64,000 bases of DNA, taken from Dyadobacter bucti (GTDB lineage: Bacteria > Bacteroidota > Bacteroidia > Cytophagales > Spirosomataceae). Both the position numbers and the translations under genes were made by a program. Under the pieces are notes generated by a model. The model searched no databases. It was given only the letters and a program-made list of their open reading frames with translations, and was not told the origin of the DNA. This document shows, one piece after another, positions 53,037 to 63,300 of this stretch. Within the stretch, counting starts at the first letter, position 1. Every line of letters starts with the position of its first letter. The stretch lies in contig NZ_SWFP01000010.1 in assembly GCF_005869225.1 (NCBI RefSeq), forward strand, positions 248,001-312,000. Reading direction: 5' to 3'.

Positions 53037-54032
53037 ATGAATAAAAAAACGATCCTGAATAACCTTTTAAAAAGGCTTGCCTGTACATGTGCTATTCTGT
53101 TTGTTGTTGTAAATCAGCAGGTTGTTGCGCAGGATGCTAAGAAAACCTCCGGCCAGCCATCCGTTACTTTTGAACAAAAACCGGGGGAATTGATGATCTC
53201 CATAGGTGGAAAACCGTTTGCAAGCTACGTTTACGAGGACGAGAAGATCAGCAGGCCGTATTTTGCACATGTCAAATCCTCCTGCGGGATCCAGGTAACG
53301 CGCAATTACCCGCCCCAGGAAGGCGATCCCAAAGACCATGCGACGTTTCATCCTGGAATATGGCATAGTTTCGGCGATATCAGCGGGAACGATTACTGGA
53401 GGCTCAAATCCAGAGTGGAGCACGAAATGTTTGTAGAGCAGCCGAAAGGTGGCCCGGGCGCCGGATCTTTTACGGTCAGAAACTACTATATGAGTGCCGA
53501 TGGAAAGGACAGGGTACTTGCCGAGCTGGTCAAATACACGATCCTGGTAAGGCCGGCGGGGACTTTGTTATTGACAAACAGCACGTTTTCTTCGGAAACC
53601 GGCGATTTTGTTTTTGGCGATCAGGAGGAAATGGGGCTCGGCGTGCGGGTTAATACCAAATTTTCGGTGCAGTATGGAAAAGGGCATATTACCAATGCCG
53701 AGGGCCTGAAAGAAGGAGAAGGAACCTGGGGTAAAGCGTCCAACTGGGTCGATTACAGCGGTTTGGTGGACGATAAAAATGTGGGTGTGACGATCATGCC
53801 CGATCCCGCAAATTTCCGTCAAAGCTGGTTCCATACCCGCGACTATGGCCTGATGGCTGCGAATGCTTTTGGCCGGGAGGCTATGAAACAAGGCGAAAAA
53901 AGTGCATTGACCGTCAAAAAGGGAGAACAATTTCACCTGGGTTACGGTGTGCTGATCTATTGCAAACCCAAAGGCGCCAAAACCGACATTAATAGCGCAT
54001 ACCAGGATTATTTACGCATCCTGAAAAATTAA
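53037..54032 (+). CDS. DUF6807 (PmoA-like) secreted protein
   Basis: 331 residues with a signal peptide (about 1-31, ending VVNQQVVAQ). The body matches the PmoA-like DUF6807 family common in Bacteroidota and Planctomycetes sugar loci: GKPFASYVYED, RPYFAHVKSSCGIQVTRNYPPQEGDPKDHATFHPGIWHSFGDISG, NTKFSVQYGKGHITNAEG. Beta-rich, probable carbohydrate-related periplasmic protein; no activity is established for this gene. Often beside Gfo/Idh genes, as here. Confidence 0.85.
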   Translation: MNKKTILNNLLKRLACTCAILFVVVNQQVVAQDAKKTSGQPSVTFEQKPGELMISIGGKPFASYVYEDEKISRPYFAHVKSSCGIQVTRNYPPQEGDPKDHATFHPGIWHSFGDISGNDYWRLKSRVEHEMFVEQPKGGPGAGSFTVRNYYMSADGKDRVLAELVKYTILVRPAGTLLLTNSTFSSETGDFVFGDQEEMGLGVRVNTKFSVQYGKGHITNAEGLKEGEGTWGKASNWVDYSGLVDDKNVGVTIMPDPANFRQSWFHTRDYGLMAANAFGREAMKQGEKSALTVKKGEQFHLGYGVLIYCKPKGAKTDINSAYQDYLRILKN

Positions 54033-54079
54033 ATTCCCCCTCCCGAAGAGACTTTTTTAAGTATCCCAATTTTGCCTCC

Positions 54080-54174
54080 GGTGCACTTTCATCCGTAGCT
54101 GCGTGAAAGTGTACCCGGGGTTGTTATGACCAGATTTTTTGCTTTCGCCCGGTTGTGACGGTCATTCGTCACAA
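54080..54174 (+). promoter_or_regulatory. Two hairpins/palindromes in the leader of the SusC gene
   Basis: GGTGCACTTTCA...TGAAAGTGTACC (54080-54091 with 54104-54115, one wobble) and TTGTGACG-GTCATT-CGTCACAA (54153-54174, perfect 8 bp), the latter ending 68 bases before the SusC ATG. The first may end the previous operon although no T tract follows; the second may be an operator or leader structure. Confidence 0.45.
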
Positions 54175-54242
54175 ACAGGATCTCTATTTTAATTTTTGAA
54201 TTGAATTATGTCAAGAAAAACTATTCACAAACCAATTCAACT

Positions 54243-57200
54243 ATGCAAAAGTGTTACATTAATCCGATTGCTTCAGCAAAGAAAGCAAGCACTTATTTGC
54301 TGTATGCCCTGCTTCTGCAGGCGATTTCCGCAGGTCTGGCCAGCGCACAGACCAACACTGTAACCGGTAAAGTTACTTCCAGCGACGGAGGCTTGCCGGG
54401 CGTAAATATCCTGGAAAAAGGAACGAACAATGCTGCGATCACGGACACTGACGGGCAGTACTCGATCAGGGTTCCGAAAGACGCGGAGCTGGTCTTCAGT
54501 TACGTAGGTTTTTTAACAGAGTATGTTAAGGTAAGCGGCAGATCTGAAATAGATGTTGAGCTGAGCCCGGATGTAAAATCACTGGGAGAGGTGGTGGTGG
54601 TAGGGTATGGGGCGCAGGAAAAAAAGACCGTCACGGGTTCAATCGTCACGGTGCAGGGAAAAACACTTGAACAGAACCCGGCGGTGAATCTTTCCAATTC
54701 CTTTGCCGGGCGTTTACCGGGCCTTCAGGCGCTGAACCGTTCGGGCGAGCCGGGCAATGATGTGGCCCAGTTGCTGATCCGCGGGAAAAGTACACTGGGT
54801 TCCACTGCGCCGCTCATCGTGATCGACGGGGTACCTGGCCGGGAGGGTTTCGATCAGATCGATCCTAGGGATGTGGAGAGCATTTCTATCTTGAAAGATG
54901 CTTCCGCGTCTATTTATGGGGCGCGTGCAGCGAATGGTGTCATTATTATTACCACCAAAAGGGGAAGTTCCGGGAAACCTTCGATCAACTACAGTTTTAA
55001 CCAGGGGATCACCACACTTACCCGGGTGCCGGACTATGCGGATTCCGAAACATTGGCGCGGTTTCAGAATGATCAGTTGCAGGCGCAGGGACAAAATATC
55101 CGGTATACGCCGGATCAGATCCAGAAATTCCGTGACGGTTCCGATCCGCTGAATTACCCCAATACGGACTGGGCCAAAGCCACGTTGAAAAATGTAAGTA
55201 CCCAGAGCCGGCACAGCCTGTCGGTCCGGGGAGGAAACGAGATCGTTAAATATTTTGTGTCAGGCAACTACGCCAATCAGGAAGGTATATTTAAAAATGG
55301 CATCAACAATTACAACGTGCTTGGCGGCCGCTCCAACATCGATGCGTCGATCAGTTCGAACCTGAAAGTTTCGCTGGACCTTTCTTTGCAAGAGCAAAAC
55401 CGGACTTTCCCGGGAGTATCAACCGCAGATATTGTGAAAGCAATGTGGCGGAATTATCCTTATCTGGTCGATTTTTACCCTAACGGCCTGCCTGGCGACG
55501 GTGTGGAAAGAGGGGATAATCCAACTGTTATGGCTTCGGATAAAGCGGGTTACAGAAAGTCAAAAACCGATATTTATCAGACCAGGCTTTCTTTCGACCT
55601 GAATATTGAAAAAGTGATCGGCCTGGGAGTGGACGGTTTTGTAGCTTATGACAAGAACAGTGAACAGATCAAGGAATTCAACAAACCATATTCGGTTTAT
55701 TCCTACAATGCCCAGACCAATACCTATCAGCAAAATCCTGCCAGGTTTTTTAGCCAGCCGCAGCTGACCGAGCGCCTCAATTACAGATCGAACCTGATAG
55801 GCCACCTTAAACTGAAATATGTCAGGGGATTTAACAACCATAGAATCAACTCGTTTGTGGCCATGGAGCTGGCGGACACGCGGTCCAATTATTTTTCTGC
55901 CCAGCGGCGGGGATTTATTTCGACGGCAATAGACCAGCTCTATGCCGGGGGAGAAACCAATCAGCTGACGGACGGCAGTGCACTCGAATTCACACGAAAG
56001 AATTTCTTCGGCCGGATCAATTACGATTTTAAAGGGAAGTATCTCGTCGATCTGAATGTCCGTTATGACGGTTCATCTGCATTTCCGAAAGACAAACGCT
56101 GGGGCCTTTTTCCCGGAATATCCCTGGGCTGGCTGGCTTCCAGCGAGGACTTCCTGAAAAATGATGTGGTAGATCATCTGAAATTCCGCTTTTCGTGGGG
56201 AAAAATGGGTAATGATGCCATTGATCCTTTTCAGTATTTGTCAACATACAGCTTTACGAACGGGTATTTTCTGGGAGATGCCAAAAGCCTCAATAAGGGC
56301 CTGAACCAGAATGTTGCGCCCAACCCCAATATCACATGGGAAGTAGCCAACACCACCAACCTTGGTTTGAACGCTGAACTCTGGAATGGCTTGCTGGGCG
56401 TCACACTTGATGTGTTCAAGACCAGGCGAAGCAATATCCTTACAGCCCGTGACGCTTCGATCCCGATCTATACAGGATTGAAGCTGCCACTTGAAAACAT
56501 CGGTATTGTCGAGAACAAAGGTTTTGAAATTGAATTGTCGCACCGGAAAACTTTCGGGCAACTCAATTACAGCATCCGTCCCAATATGTCTTTTGCGAGA
56601 AACAAGGTTATAGATATCGATGAACCGGAAAACGTACCGCAATGGCAGAGACGGACGGGGTACAACATCAACAGTGGTCTTTACCTGATACCGCTGGGCA
56701 TTTACCGGACGCAGGAAGCCATTGACGGCTCAGCTCATGTGCCCAATACGATCGTCAATGATCTCCAGTATAAAGATGTGAACGATGACGGGAAAATCGA
56801 TAACCTGGACCGGGTGAGGCTGGACAAATCGAGTACACCGGAGATCATTTACGGAACTCAGATTTCACTGGGCTACAAGAGTTTCGACGTGGGTATATTA
56901 CTCCAGGGACAGAGTAACGCATGGCGGTATTACTGGTTTCCGCAGGGGCTGTTCGGTAATGTACTGCAGGAAATGGCCGATAACCGTCCCAGTGCAGAAA
57001 ACCCGGATTCCAAATACCCTAACCTGACTTACGATGCGGCACAGGTTAGTGCCCTTACATCGGAGTTCTGGCTGAAGGATGCTTCATTTATCCGTCTCAA
57101 AACTGTGGAGATCGGATATGCGCTGCCGACCGGTCTTTTAAAGAAAATTCACCTCAACGGCGTCCGGTTTTATGTCAACGGTTTCAACATTTTTACGCTG

Positions 57201-57299
57201 GATAAGCTAAAATGGTTTGATCCTGAAGGAGATGCGGACAGAGGGTCTTTTTATCCCCAGAACAGAATTTTCAATGCAGGCTTTAACATTACCTTATAA
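54243..57299 (+). CDS. SusC/RagA-type TonB-dependent transporter
   Basis: 1018 residues from the ATG at 54243; an in-frame TTG at 54201 is disfavoured. Signal peptide to about ...AISAGLASAQ. Carboxypeptidase-like plug extension VTGKVTSSDGGLPGVNILEKGTNNAAITD, then LGEVVVVGYGAQEKKTVTGSI (TonB-box region and SusC motif) and plug motifs IRGKSTLGSTAPLIVIDGVPG and ILKDASASIYGARAANGVIIITTKRG. The barrel runs to the end (FNAGFNITL). It takes up the substrate of this locus with the SusD below. Confidence 0.96.
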   Translation: MQKCYINPIASAKKASTYLLYALLLQAISAGLASAQTNTVTGKVTSSDGGLPGVNILEKGTNNAAITDTDGQYSIRVPKDAELVFSYVGFLTEYVKVSGRSEIDVELSPDVKSLGEVVVVGYGAQEKKTVTGSIVTVQGKTLEQNPAVNLSNSFAGRLPGLQALNRSGEPGNDVAQLLIRGKSTLGSTAPLIVIDGVPGREGFDQIDPRDVESISILKDASASIYGARAANGVIIITTKRGSSGKPSINYSFNQGITTLTRVPDYADSETLARFQNDQLQAQGQNIRYTPDQIQKFRDGSDPLNYPNTDWAKATLKNVSTQSRHSLSVRGGNEIVKYFVSGNYANQEGIFKNGINNYNVLGGRSNIDASISSNLKVSLDLSLQEQNRTFPGVSTADIVKAMWRNYPYLVDFYPNGLPGDGVERGDNPTVMASDKAGYRKSKTDIYQTRLSFDLNIEKVIGLGVDGFVAYDKNSEQIKEFNKPYSVYSYNAQTNTYQQNPARFFSQPQLTERLNYRSNLIGHLKLKYVRGFNNHRINSFVAMELADTRSNYFSAQRRGFISTAIDQLYAGGETNQLTDGSALEFTRKNFFGRINYDFKGKYLVDLNVRYDGSSAFPKDKRWGLFPGISLGWLASSEDFLKNDVVDHLKFRFSWGKMGNDAIDPFQYLSTYSFTNGYFLGDAKSLNKGLNQNVAPNPNITWEVANTTNLGLNAELWNGLLGVTLDVFKTRRSNILTARDASIPIYTGLKLPLENIGIVENKGFEIELSHRKTFGQLNYSIRPNMSFARNKVIDIDEPENVPQWQRRTGYNINSGLYLIPLGIYRTQEAIDGSAHVPNTIVNDLQYKDVNDDGKIDNLDRVRLDKSSTPEIIYGTQISLGYKSFDVGILLQGQSNAWRYYWFPQGLFGNVLQEMADNRPSAENPDSKYPNLTYDAAQVSALTSEFWLKDASFIRLKTVEIGYALPTGLLKKIHLNGVRFYVNGFNIFTLDKLKWFDPEGDADRGSFYPQNRIFNAGFNITL

Positions 57300-57309
57300 A
57301 ACAACGGAT

Positions 57310-58941
57310 ATGAAAAGCATTATCAATTTCCGACCGGTTCATTTTTTTGCCGGCATCCTGCTGGTGATGTCATCGTCATCATGCAACGATTTTCTTGAGA
57401 AAGAGCCCCTGAATGCCGTTTCTGATCTGGTTGTATGGACAGATGTGCCTTTGGTCGAGGCATTTGTGAATGAAACTTATGCAACCATGCGGACAGGCTG
57501 GCCTAACCACAGTTCTTTGAGTGTAACATCCGATGAATCATTTGCGCGCGAAAGGGATGGCGCCCACCTCATCCAGCGCGGACAGCTCACGCCGTCCAAC
57601 CTTGGCCATCTCAACTGGACCTGGGGACACTACTATACGATCATCACAAAGGCCAATATCTTTTTTGACAAACTGCAGGGGCAGAATCTTGAACTTCTAA
57701 AATCGATTGATGAGAAAAGCGTAAACCGGATGACCGGGGAGATGAAATTTCTGCGGGCGTTTTCATATTTCCGGCTTGCATCATTTTTCGGAGGTGTTCC
57801 GCTGGTGGAGAATGTATTTGGGCTGGACGATGAATTTAAAGTTGAAAGAAGTTCTTATGATGCAGTCATGGATTTTGTGGTCAGGGAACTGGATGAGGCT
57901 GCGGCATTGCTACCCCTTACCCACGAACCGGCGCATAAAGGCAGGATTACAAAAGGGGCATGTATGGCTATTAAATCGAGGGCATTATTGTATGCCGCCA
58001 GCGCGCTGAATAATCCTGCAAATGATAAAGTCAAATGGCAAAAAGCTGCTGATGCGGCAAGAGCGGTTATCGACCTGAAGTTGTATTCACTGCATCCGCA
58101 ATACAGCAAAGTATTCACAGAGCCGTTCAACAGTGAGATGATCTGGGAAAAAGTAATGAATAACGATGTGCTCAGGCAGGAAACCATCGAGAGATATTTT
58201 TTTCCGAATGGCAGCGGGGGGCATGCCGTGACAGTGCCTACACACGAGCAGGCAGACGCCTACGAAACCAAAAATGGCCTGCTTCCGAAAGATGACCCCA
58301 CATACAGCCTCGAAAAGTTCTGGGAAAACCGTGATCCCCGTTATTATGAAACCATATTGTACGACGGTGCACCCTGGAAAGGACGTAAGATTGAAGTCTT
58401 TCTGCCCAATGGCGCGGACTCCAACCAGGGTAACGAGGGCTGGAATGCGAGCTATACCGGATACTACACCCGGAAGTTTGTAAACGAGGCGATCAACGGT
58501 CCGGGCAGTACCAACTCATCGAGCCCCAACTGGCCCTACGCACGTTATGCGGAGATCCTTCTGAACTATGCAGAGGCACTTTACCAGCTGGGCGACGAGG
58601 CAAACGCGCGACTTTTTCTGAACCAGGTAAGAGCGCGGCAAAGTGTGCAGATGCCCCCCGTCACTGATACCGGTGCCGGATTGCTCGGGCGCATCCGGAA
58701 TGAGCGGAGAGTGGAGCTATATCTGGAAGAACACCGTTTTTTCGATATGCGGCGGTGGAAGCTGAAGGTACCGGCCAATACTTCATTGATGAAAATGAAT
58801 GTTGCACTGGCGGCAGGCAAAAAGACTTATTCCTTTACGCCGGTCATTCAGTTTGCCCTGCCTGAGCACATGTACCTGCTGCCGGTACCGCAGGATGAGA
58901 TCAACAAGAGTTCCGTGCTGACCCAGAATCCTGGTTACTGA
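57310..58941 (+). CDS. SusD/RagB-family outer-membrane lipoprotein
   Basis: 543 residues from ATG 57310; an in-frame start at 57217 lies inside SusC. Lipobox SSSC (Cys25) then NDFLEKEPLNAVSD. MKFLRAFSYFRLASFFGGVPLVE and YARYAEILLNYAEALYQLGDEANA are SusD features; it ends VPQDEINKSSVLTQNPGY. Partner of the SusC 10 bases upstream. Its last bases overlap the end of the convergent DapA-like gene. Confidence 0.96.
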   Translation: MKSIINFRPVHFFAGILLVMSSSSCNDFLEKEPLNAVSDLVVWTDVPLVEAFVNETYATMRTGWPNHSSLSVTSDESFARERDGAHLIQRGQLTPSNLGHLNWTWGHYYTIITKANIFFDKLQGQNLELLKSIDEKSVNRMTGEMKFLRAFSYFRLASFFGGVPLVENVFGLDDEFKVERSSYDAVMDFVVRELDEAAALLPLTHEPAHKGRITKGACMAIKSRALLYAASALNNPANDKVKWQKAADAARAVIDLKLYSLHPQYSKVFTEPFNSEMIWEKVMNNDVLRQETIERYFFPNGSGGHAVTVPTHEQADAYETKNGLLPKDDPTYSLEKFWENRDPRYYETILYDGAPWKGRKIEVFLPNGADSNQGNEGWNASYTGYYTRKFVNEAINGPGSTNSSSPNWPYARYAEILLNYAEALYQLGDEANARLFLNQVRARQSVQMPPVTDTGAGLLGRIRNERRVELYLEEHRFFDMRRWKLKVPANTSLMKMNVALAAGKKTYSFTPVIQFALPEHMYLLPVPQDEINKSSVLTQNPGY

Positions 58942-59981
58942 CGGGCATTTACTGCCTTGATACCCAGCCTGTCGCACCAGCCCAGAAAAACATTGTATGT
59001 ATCGTCAAGTACCTTCATCTGCTCTGCAGGGATCGATTTCGCTTTTGACCTGCTTACCAGTTCTATGGGTAATCCTCTTTTTTTCAAAAAGTATTTTGAA
59101 CTAAGCGGGTAATACTTTGAAATGACTGGTTCTGTGCGGGCGATCTCCGATTGAATCCAGGCCGCATCGGCTGATTTGGAAGGGTCGTCCGCATACCTGC
59201 AGAGCCAGGTGTGGATTTCCGGATAGAAATTACCGGATATCGGCGACATTCCCCTGCCACCTTTCCGGAGGGATTCCACGGCGGTGGCAGTATGTGCATT
59301 ATAAAATTCCAATTGTGTGCCTTGAGCGATTTTCAATTTAACCTCAATATTTTTAATGTCTTCCGAGGTGTCTTTGTGGTAGATAAAACGACGGTTGGAA
59401 ACGAGCGATTTGAATACCGCCGGTGAAATAAGCCGTTTGTAGGGCACGGGGCATTCGTAAGTCCCCACTTTCATGTCGCCGGTGAGGGAAAGGAATTTCT
59501 CCAAATTCTGCAGCAAAACTGTGTCACTTTCACTGGCGGCTGCAAAATGGCCAGTAATAAGAATAACGCCGCTGGCACCTGTGTCCTGGATTTGTTTGGC
59601 AAAAACCGCCTTGTTTTCAATGGTATCGCCAAATGAACCCGTGGATACTACCGGAACCTTACCGGCAACGTAGTTCACCACGTGCCGTGTCAGGTCAATG
59701 CGTTCCTGATCGTTCATGAAAAACATTTCGCTGCTGAGGCAATTGGCAAAAAAGCCTTTTGCGCCGGCAGCGAGATAAAAATCGGTAAGCAGCGATAATT
59801 TGTCATAATCAATTTTCAAATCGCTTTTGAAAGGTGTGACCATTACAGGTACAAACTTCTTTTCAACCGGTTTCATGTGGTCGGCGGCATGGGAGGTAAG
59901 CGCTCCGGCTCCGGCAGCCAGGCCGATCGCTGCTGGCGTCAGCTGTTCTAAAAACGTTCGTCTCGAAATTGGATAACTCAC
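58935..59981 (-). CDS. Tat-exported DapA-family aldolase-like protein
   Basis: 348 residues. Twin-arginine signal SRRTFLEQLTPAAIGLAAGAGALTSHA (about 6-32). The DHDPS fold follows: VPVMVTPFKSDLKIDYDKLSLLTDFYLAAG, GTYECPVPYKRL (Tyr of the active site region) and the Schiff-base candidate Lys in FIYHKDTSED (about 199). The usual GTTGE motif is replaced by CLSSE. Extracytoplasmic location is unusual for this family. It is convergent with and overlaps SusD by 7 bases. Possibly cleaves a sugar acid before uptake, or is a binding protein. Confidence 0.82.
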   Translation of the reverse strand: MSYPISRRTFLEQLTPAAIGLAAGAGALTSHAADHMKPVEKKFVPVMVTPFKSDLKIDYDKLSLLTDFYLAAGAKGFFANCLSSEMFFMNDQERIDLTRHVVNYVAGKVPVVSTGSFGDTIENKAVFAKQIQDTGASGVILITGHFAAASESDTVLLQNLEKFLSLTGDMKVGTYECPVPYKRLISPAVFKSLVSNRRFIYHKDTSEDIKNIEVKLKIAQGTQLEFYNAHTATAVESLRKGGRGMSPISGNFYPEIHTWLCRYADDPSKSADAAWIQSEIARTEPVISKYYPLSSKYFLKKRGLPIELVSRSKAKSIPAEQMKVLDDTYNVFLGWCDRLGIKAVNARQ

Positions 59982-60312
59982 TTTGTTTAAAATTTAAAGG
60001 TTCAGGGATTTTGTTTTAGTAAAATATTTACTCTGAATTATACAATTAGTACGCTTCCGGACATGACTATTTTTTTGTTTTTGGCAGGGGGCAAAACTGC
60101 CTGGTGCGGTAAGATACCACGATGCAAAAAGGAGCGCTGGCGCAGTAAAATACCCTTTTCAACTTAGTCTGAAAAAATTTGCAGTTTATTTTCATTTAAT
60201 AGAAATAAACGTAGTACGATATGAGGCTTCCGGCGTAAAGTAAATACCAGATTTACGTGTAGGATTTCTGTTCAAAATCTGTAACGATTATTCCAAAACC
60301 CATTTACATTGC
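59982..60312. other. Intergenic region between DapA-like gene and SusC
   Basis: AT-rich divergent promoter region of 331 bases. One small palindrome, AGTAAA-ATA-TTTACT (60018-60032), lies 37 bases upstream of the Tat-signal gene start and could be an operator. No ORF or RNA structure is recognised in the rest. Confidence 0.4.
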
Positions 60313-63300
60313 ATGAAAGAGAAAACATTACCAGACAATGGTACCCACTTAGCGATTTTCTGCAAGCGGTGTACCATACTTGCTGCTATTGCAGTCCTAT
60401 CGGCCACAGCCCAGGCAGAAATGCCCACCTTTCCGAATGTTCCGGAAATGAAAACAACGAACGTAAGGCTGACGCGCAGTCTGTCCAAGGCGGTTGAGAA
60501 CATCAAAGGGAAAGTAACGGACGAGAAAGGCGATGCCCTTCCCGGCGTAAGCATCCTGCTGAAAGGCACGCAACAGGGTACCTCTTCGGATGCATCGGGG
60601 AATTTCTCCATTGATGTGCCTTCATCCGGCGCTGTCCTGGTATTTTCCTTCGTAGGTTACACCGCCCAGGAAGTGCAGGTAGGAAGCAGGACAACGCTGG
60701 AAATAAAGCTGGTTACAGAAAGCAAAGCGCTCGATGAAGTGGTGGTTACCGCACTGGGTATCCGGCGGGAAACCAAATCTCTGGGTTATTCGGTAACCAA
60801 AATAGCCGGGGATAATTTTACCAAAACGAGAGAAACCAACTTCGCCAACTCGCTGAACGGCAAAGTGGCAGGGGTTAACATCAGTCCGGCCGCTACGGGT
60901 CCTGCGGGTTCCAGCCGGGTTACGATCCGTGGGAATACCTCTATTTCAGGTAATAACCAGCCACTGTATATCATCAATGGTTTGCCGATGGACAATACGC
61001 AGTTTGGCGGTCCGAAAGGCGATAACCCGGACTTTGGAGATAATATTTCGAGTATCAACCCGGATGACGTTGAAGATATCACCGTACTGAAGGGAGCCAC
61101 CGCGGCAGCCTTATATGGTTCACGTGCCAAAAACGGCGCGATCGTGATCACCACCAAGTCGGGGAAGGGCAACAAGGGGCTGGGTGTTGAGTTCAATACC
61201 AACAATACTTTCGAAGTCCCGTTTTTTATCTGGGACTTACAAAAGGAATACGGTCAGGGTTATGGCGGGGTGAAGCCTGCGAGCCAGCAGGATGCTGCCA
61301 ACCACGGACAAAACCACTGGGGCGCGCTGTATGACGGAAGTTCGACCATTCAGCTCGACGGGGTTCAGAGACCTTATTCTTACGTGAAAGACCAGGTACT
61401 GGAAGATTTTTATGGAACCGGACATACCAGCAGTAACAGCATTTCTTTCTCCGGAGGCAATGAGAAAGGCAGCTTTCGCCTGGGGATCACCGACATGCGC
61501 AACAAAGGTATCATTCCGAATGCGACGATGAGAAGGGATAATATCAGCCTGGGCCTTAATCAGAACATCTCCAAAAACCTGACGCTTTCGGCCAATGTCG
61601 ATTACATCAACGAGCGTGTGGATAACCGCTATGTATTTACAGGCAACCAGGGAAACAGCGCGGGCACTATTCTGTATGTCAACAGCAACATGCCTACCAG
61701 CGCCCTGTCGCCGGGTTATGATGAAACTACCTTCAAGGAAAAAGTCCTGGGAACGGATTTGAACGCTACAAACCCTTATTATACCCTGAACAGGATCAAA
61801 AACCGTACTGGCAAGGACAGGTTTATATCCACCGTTAACCTGCGTTACAATATTTTCGACTGGCTTTTTGTTCAGGGAAAAGTGGGGCAGGACTATTACA
61901 GTTTCATGACCAACAAGATCGTTCCGGAAGGGACTGGTTACCGTCCCGGAGGACAGATCGACCAGACGCAGCAAAACTTCTGGGAACGTAACTATGAAGG
62001 TATGATCGGGCTGAACAAAAGTCTGAGCAAGGATTTTGACCTGGCGGTAAACCTCGGCGGCAACCTGATGTCGCAGCACCGGTATACGACCACCATCGTG
62101 GGTTCAGGGATTGTGGTGCCACAGCTCCATGTGATCAACAACACATCCACCAGGAATACCACGACGGCTACGTATGATAAAAAGATCAATTCCGTGTTTG
62201 CTACCGCAGAGCTGAGCTACAGAAACTACCTGTATCTGAACCTGACCGGAAGAAACGACTGGTTTTCTACGCTGAACCCGAAATCGAATAACTTCTTTTA
62301 TCCGTCGGCGGGTGTGAGCTTTGTGTTCTCACAGGCGATTGAAATGCCGGAAGCTATCAGCTTTGGTAAATTGCGCGTGGCTTATGCGGCTGTGGGCGGC
62401 GATACAGATCCGTATCTCCTGAACCTGACCTATGGTTTGCTGCCGTATAACTATGATGGCCGCTCGCTCGGAACCATCAACCAGTTTACAGTCCCGAACA
62501 GCAGCCTGCGGCCACTGAGCGTGAACGAGTTTGAAGCAGGTCTGGACCTGCGGTTGTTCCACAATAAACTGAGTTTTGACATTGCGGCTTACAATAAGCT
62601 GACTACCAATGATATTGCGGTTGAAACGATCTCTTCTACCACCGGTTATTCCGGGGTGTCTGTAAATGTCGGTGAAATCCGCAACAGGGGTATTGAATTC
62701 CTGGCAACCGTAAAACCAGTATCCACCAAAAATTTCAGCTGGGATGTTTCTCTGAACGTTGCCTACAACAAAAGCAAGGTGATGAAAATATCAAATACGT
62801 CCAAAGAACTGATCCTGGCCACATCTACCAAAGCATTTATCAAGCATGTGGAAGGGCAGGAGTACTCGCAGATCGTAGGACGTACGATCCTCAGAAATGA
62901 AGAAGGCCGCGACATCATTGATACAACCGGTCTGCCTATTGTTCCGGCGTCCGTGGTTTCTTTCGGGTCGGGGATCAACAAGTATACTGCCGGGATTATC
63001 AACAACTTCTCTTACAAGGCTTTCACGCTTTCTGCTCAGGTAGACGGGAAGTTTGGCGGCAAGATTTACTCTGAGACCAATTACAGCCTCGACCACCGGG
63101 GTATGTCGCCGCATTCGCTGATCGGGCGTGCCTCGGGTGCAGTACTTCCGGGTGTTACCGAAAAGGGAGAGGAAAACAAGGTGCTGGTTTCGGCCAGCAG
63201 GGTAAACAACCGGGCGATCATTGTAAGACGAAGAGATGCATTGGACGACTATATTTATGATGCCAGTTTTATCAAACTGCGTTATGTGTCGCTGACCTAT

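Noticed and set aside
54154..54173. CRP-type site TGTGA...TCACA before SusC
   Set aside because: The half-sites are separated by 10 bases rather than 6, so it is recorded only as an inverted repeat.
57217..57309. SusD start inside the preceding SusC
   Set aside because: The signal peptide and lipobox begin at the ATG at 57310, outside SusC.
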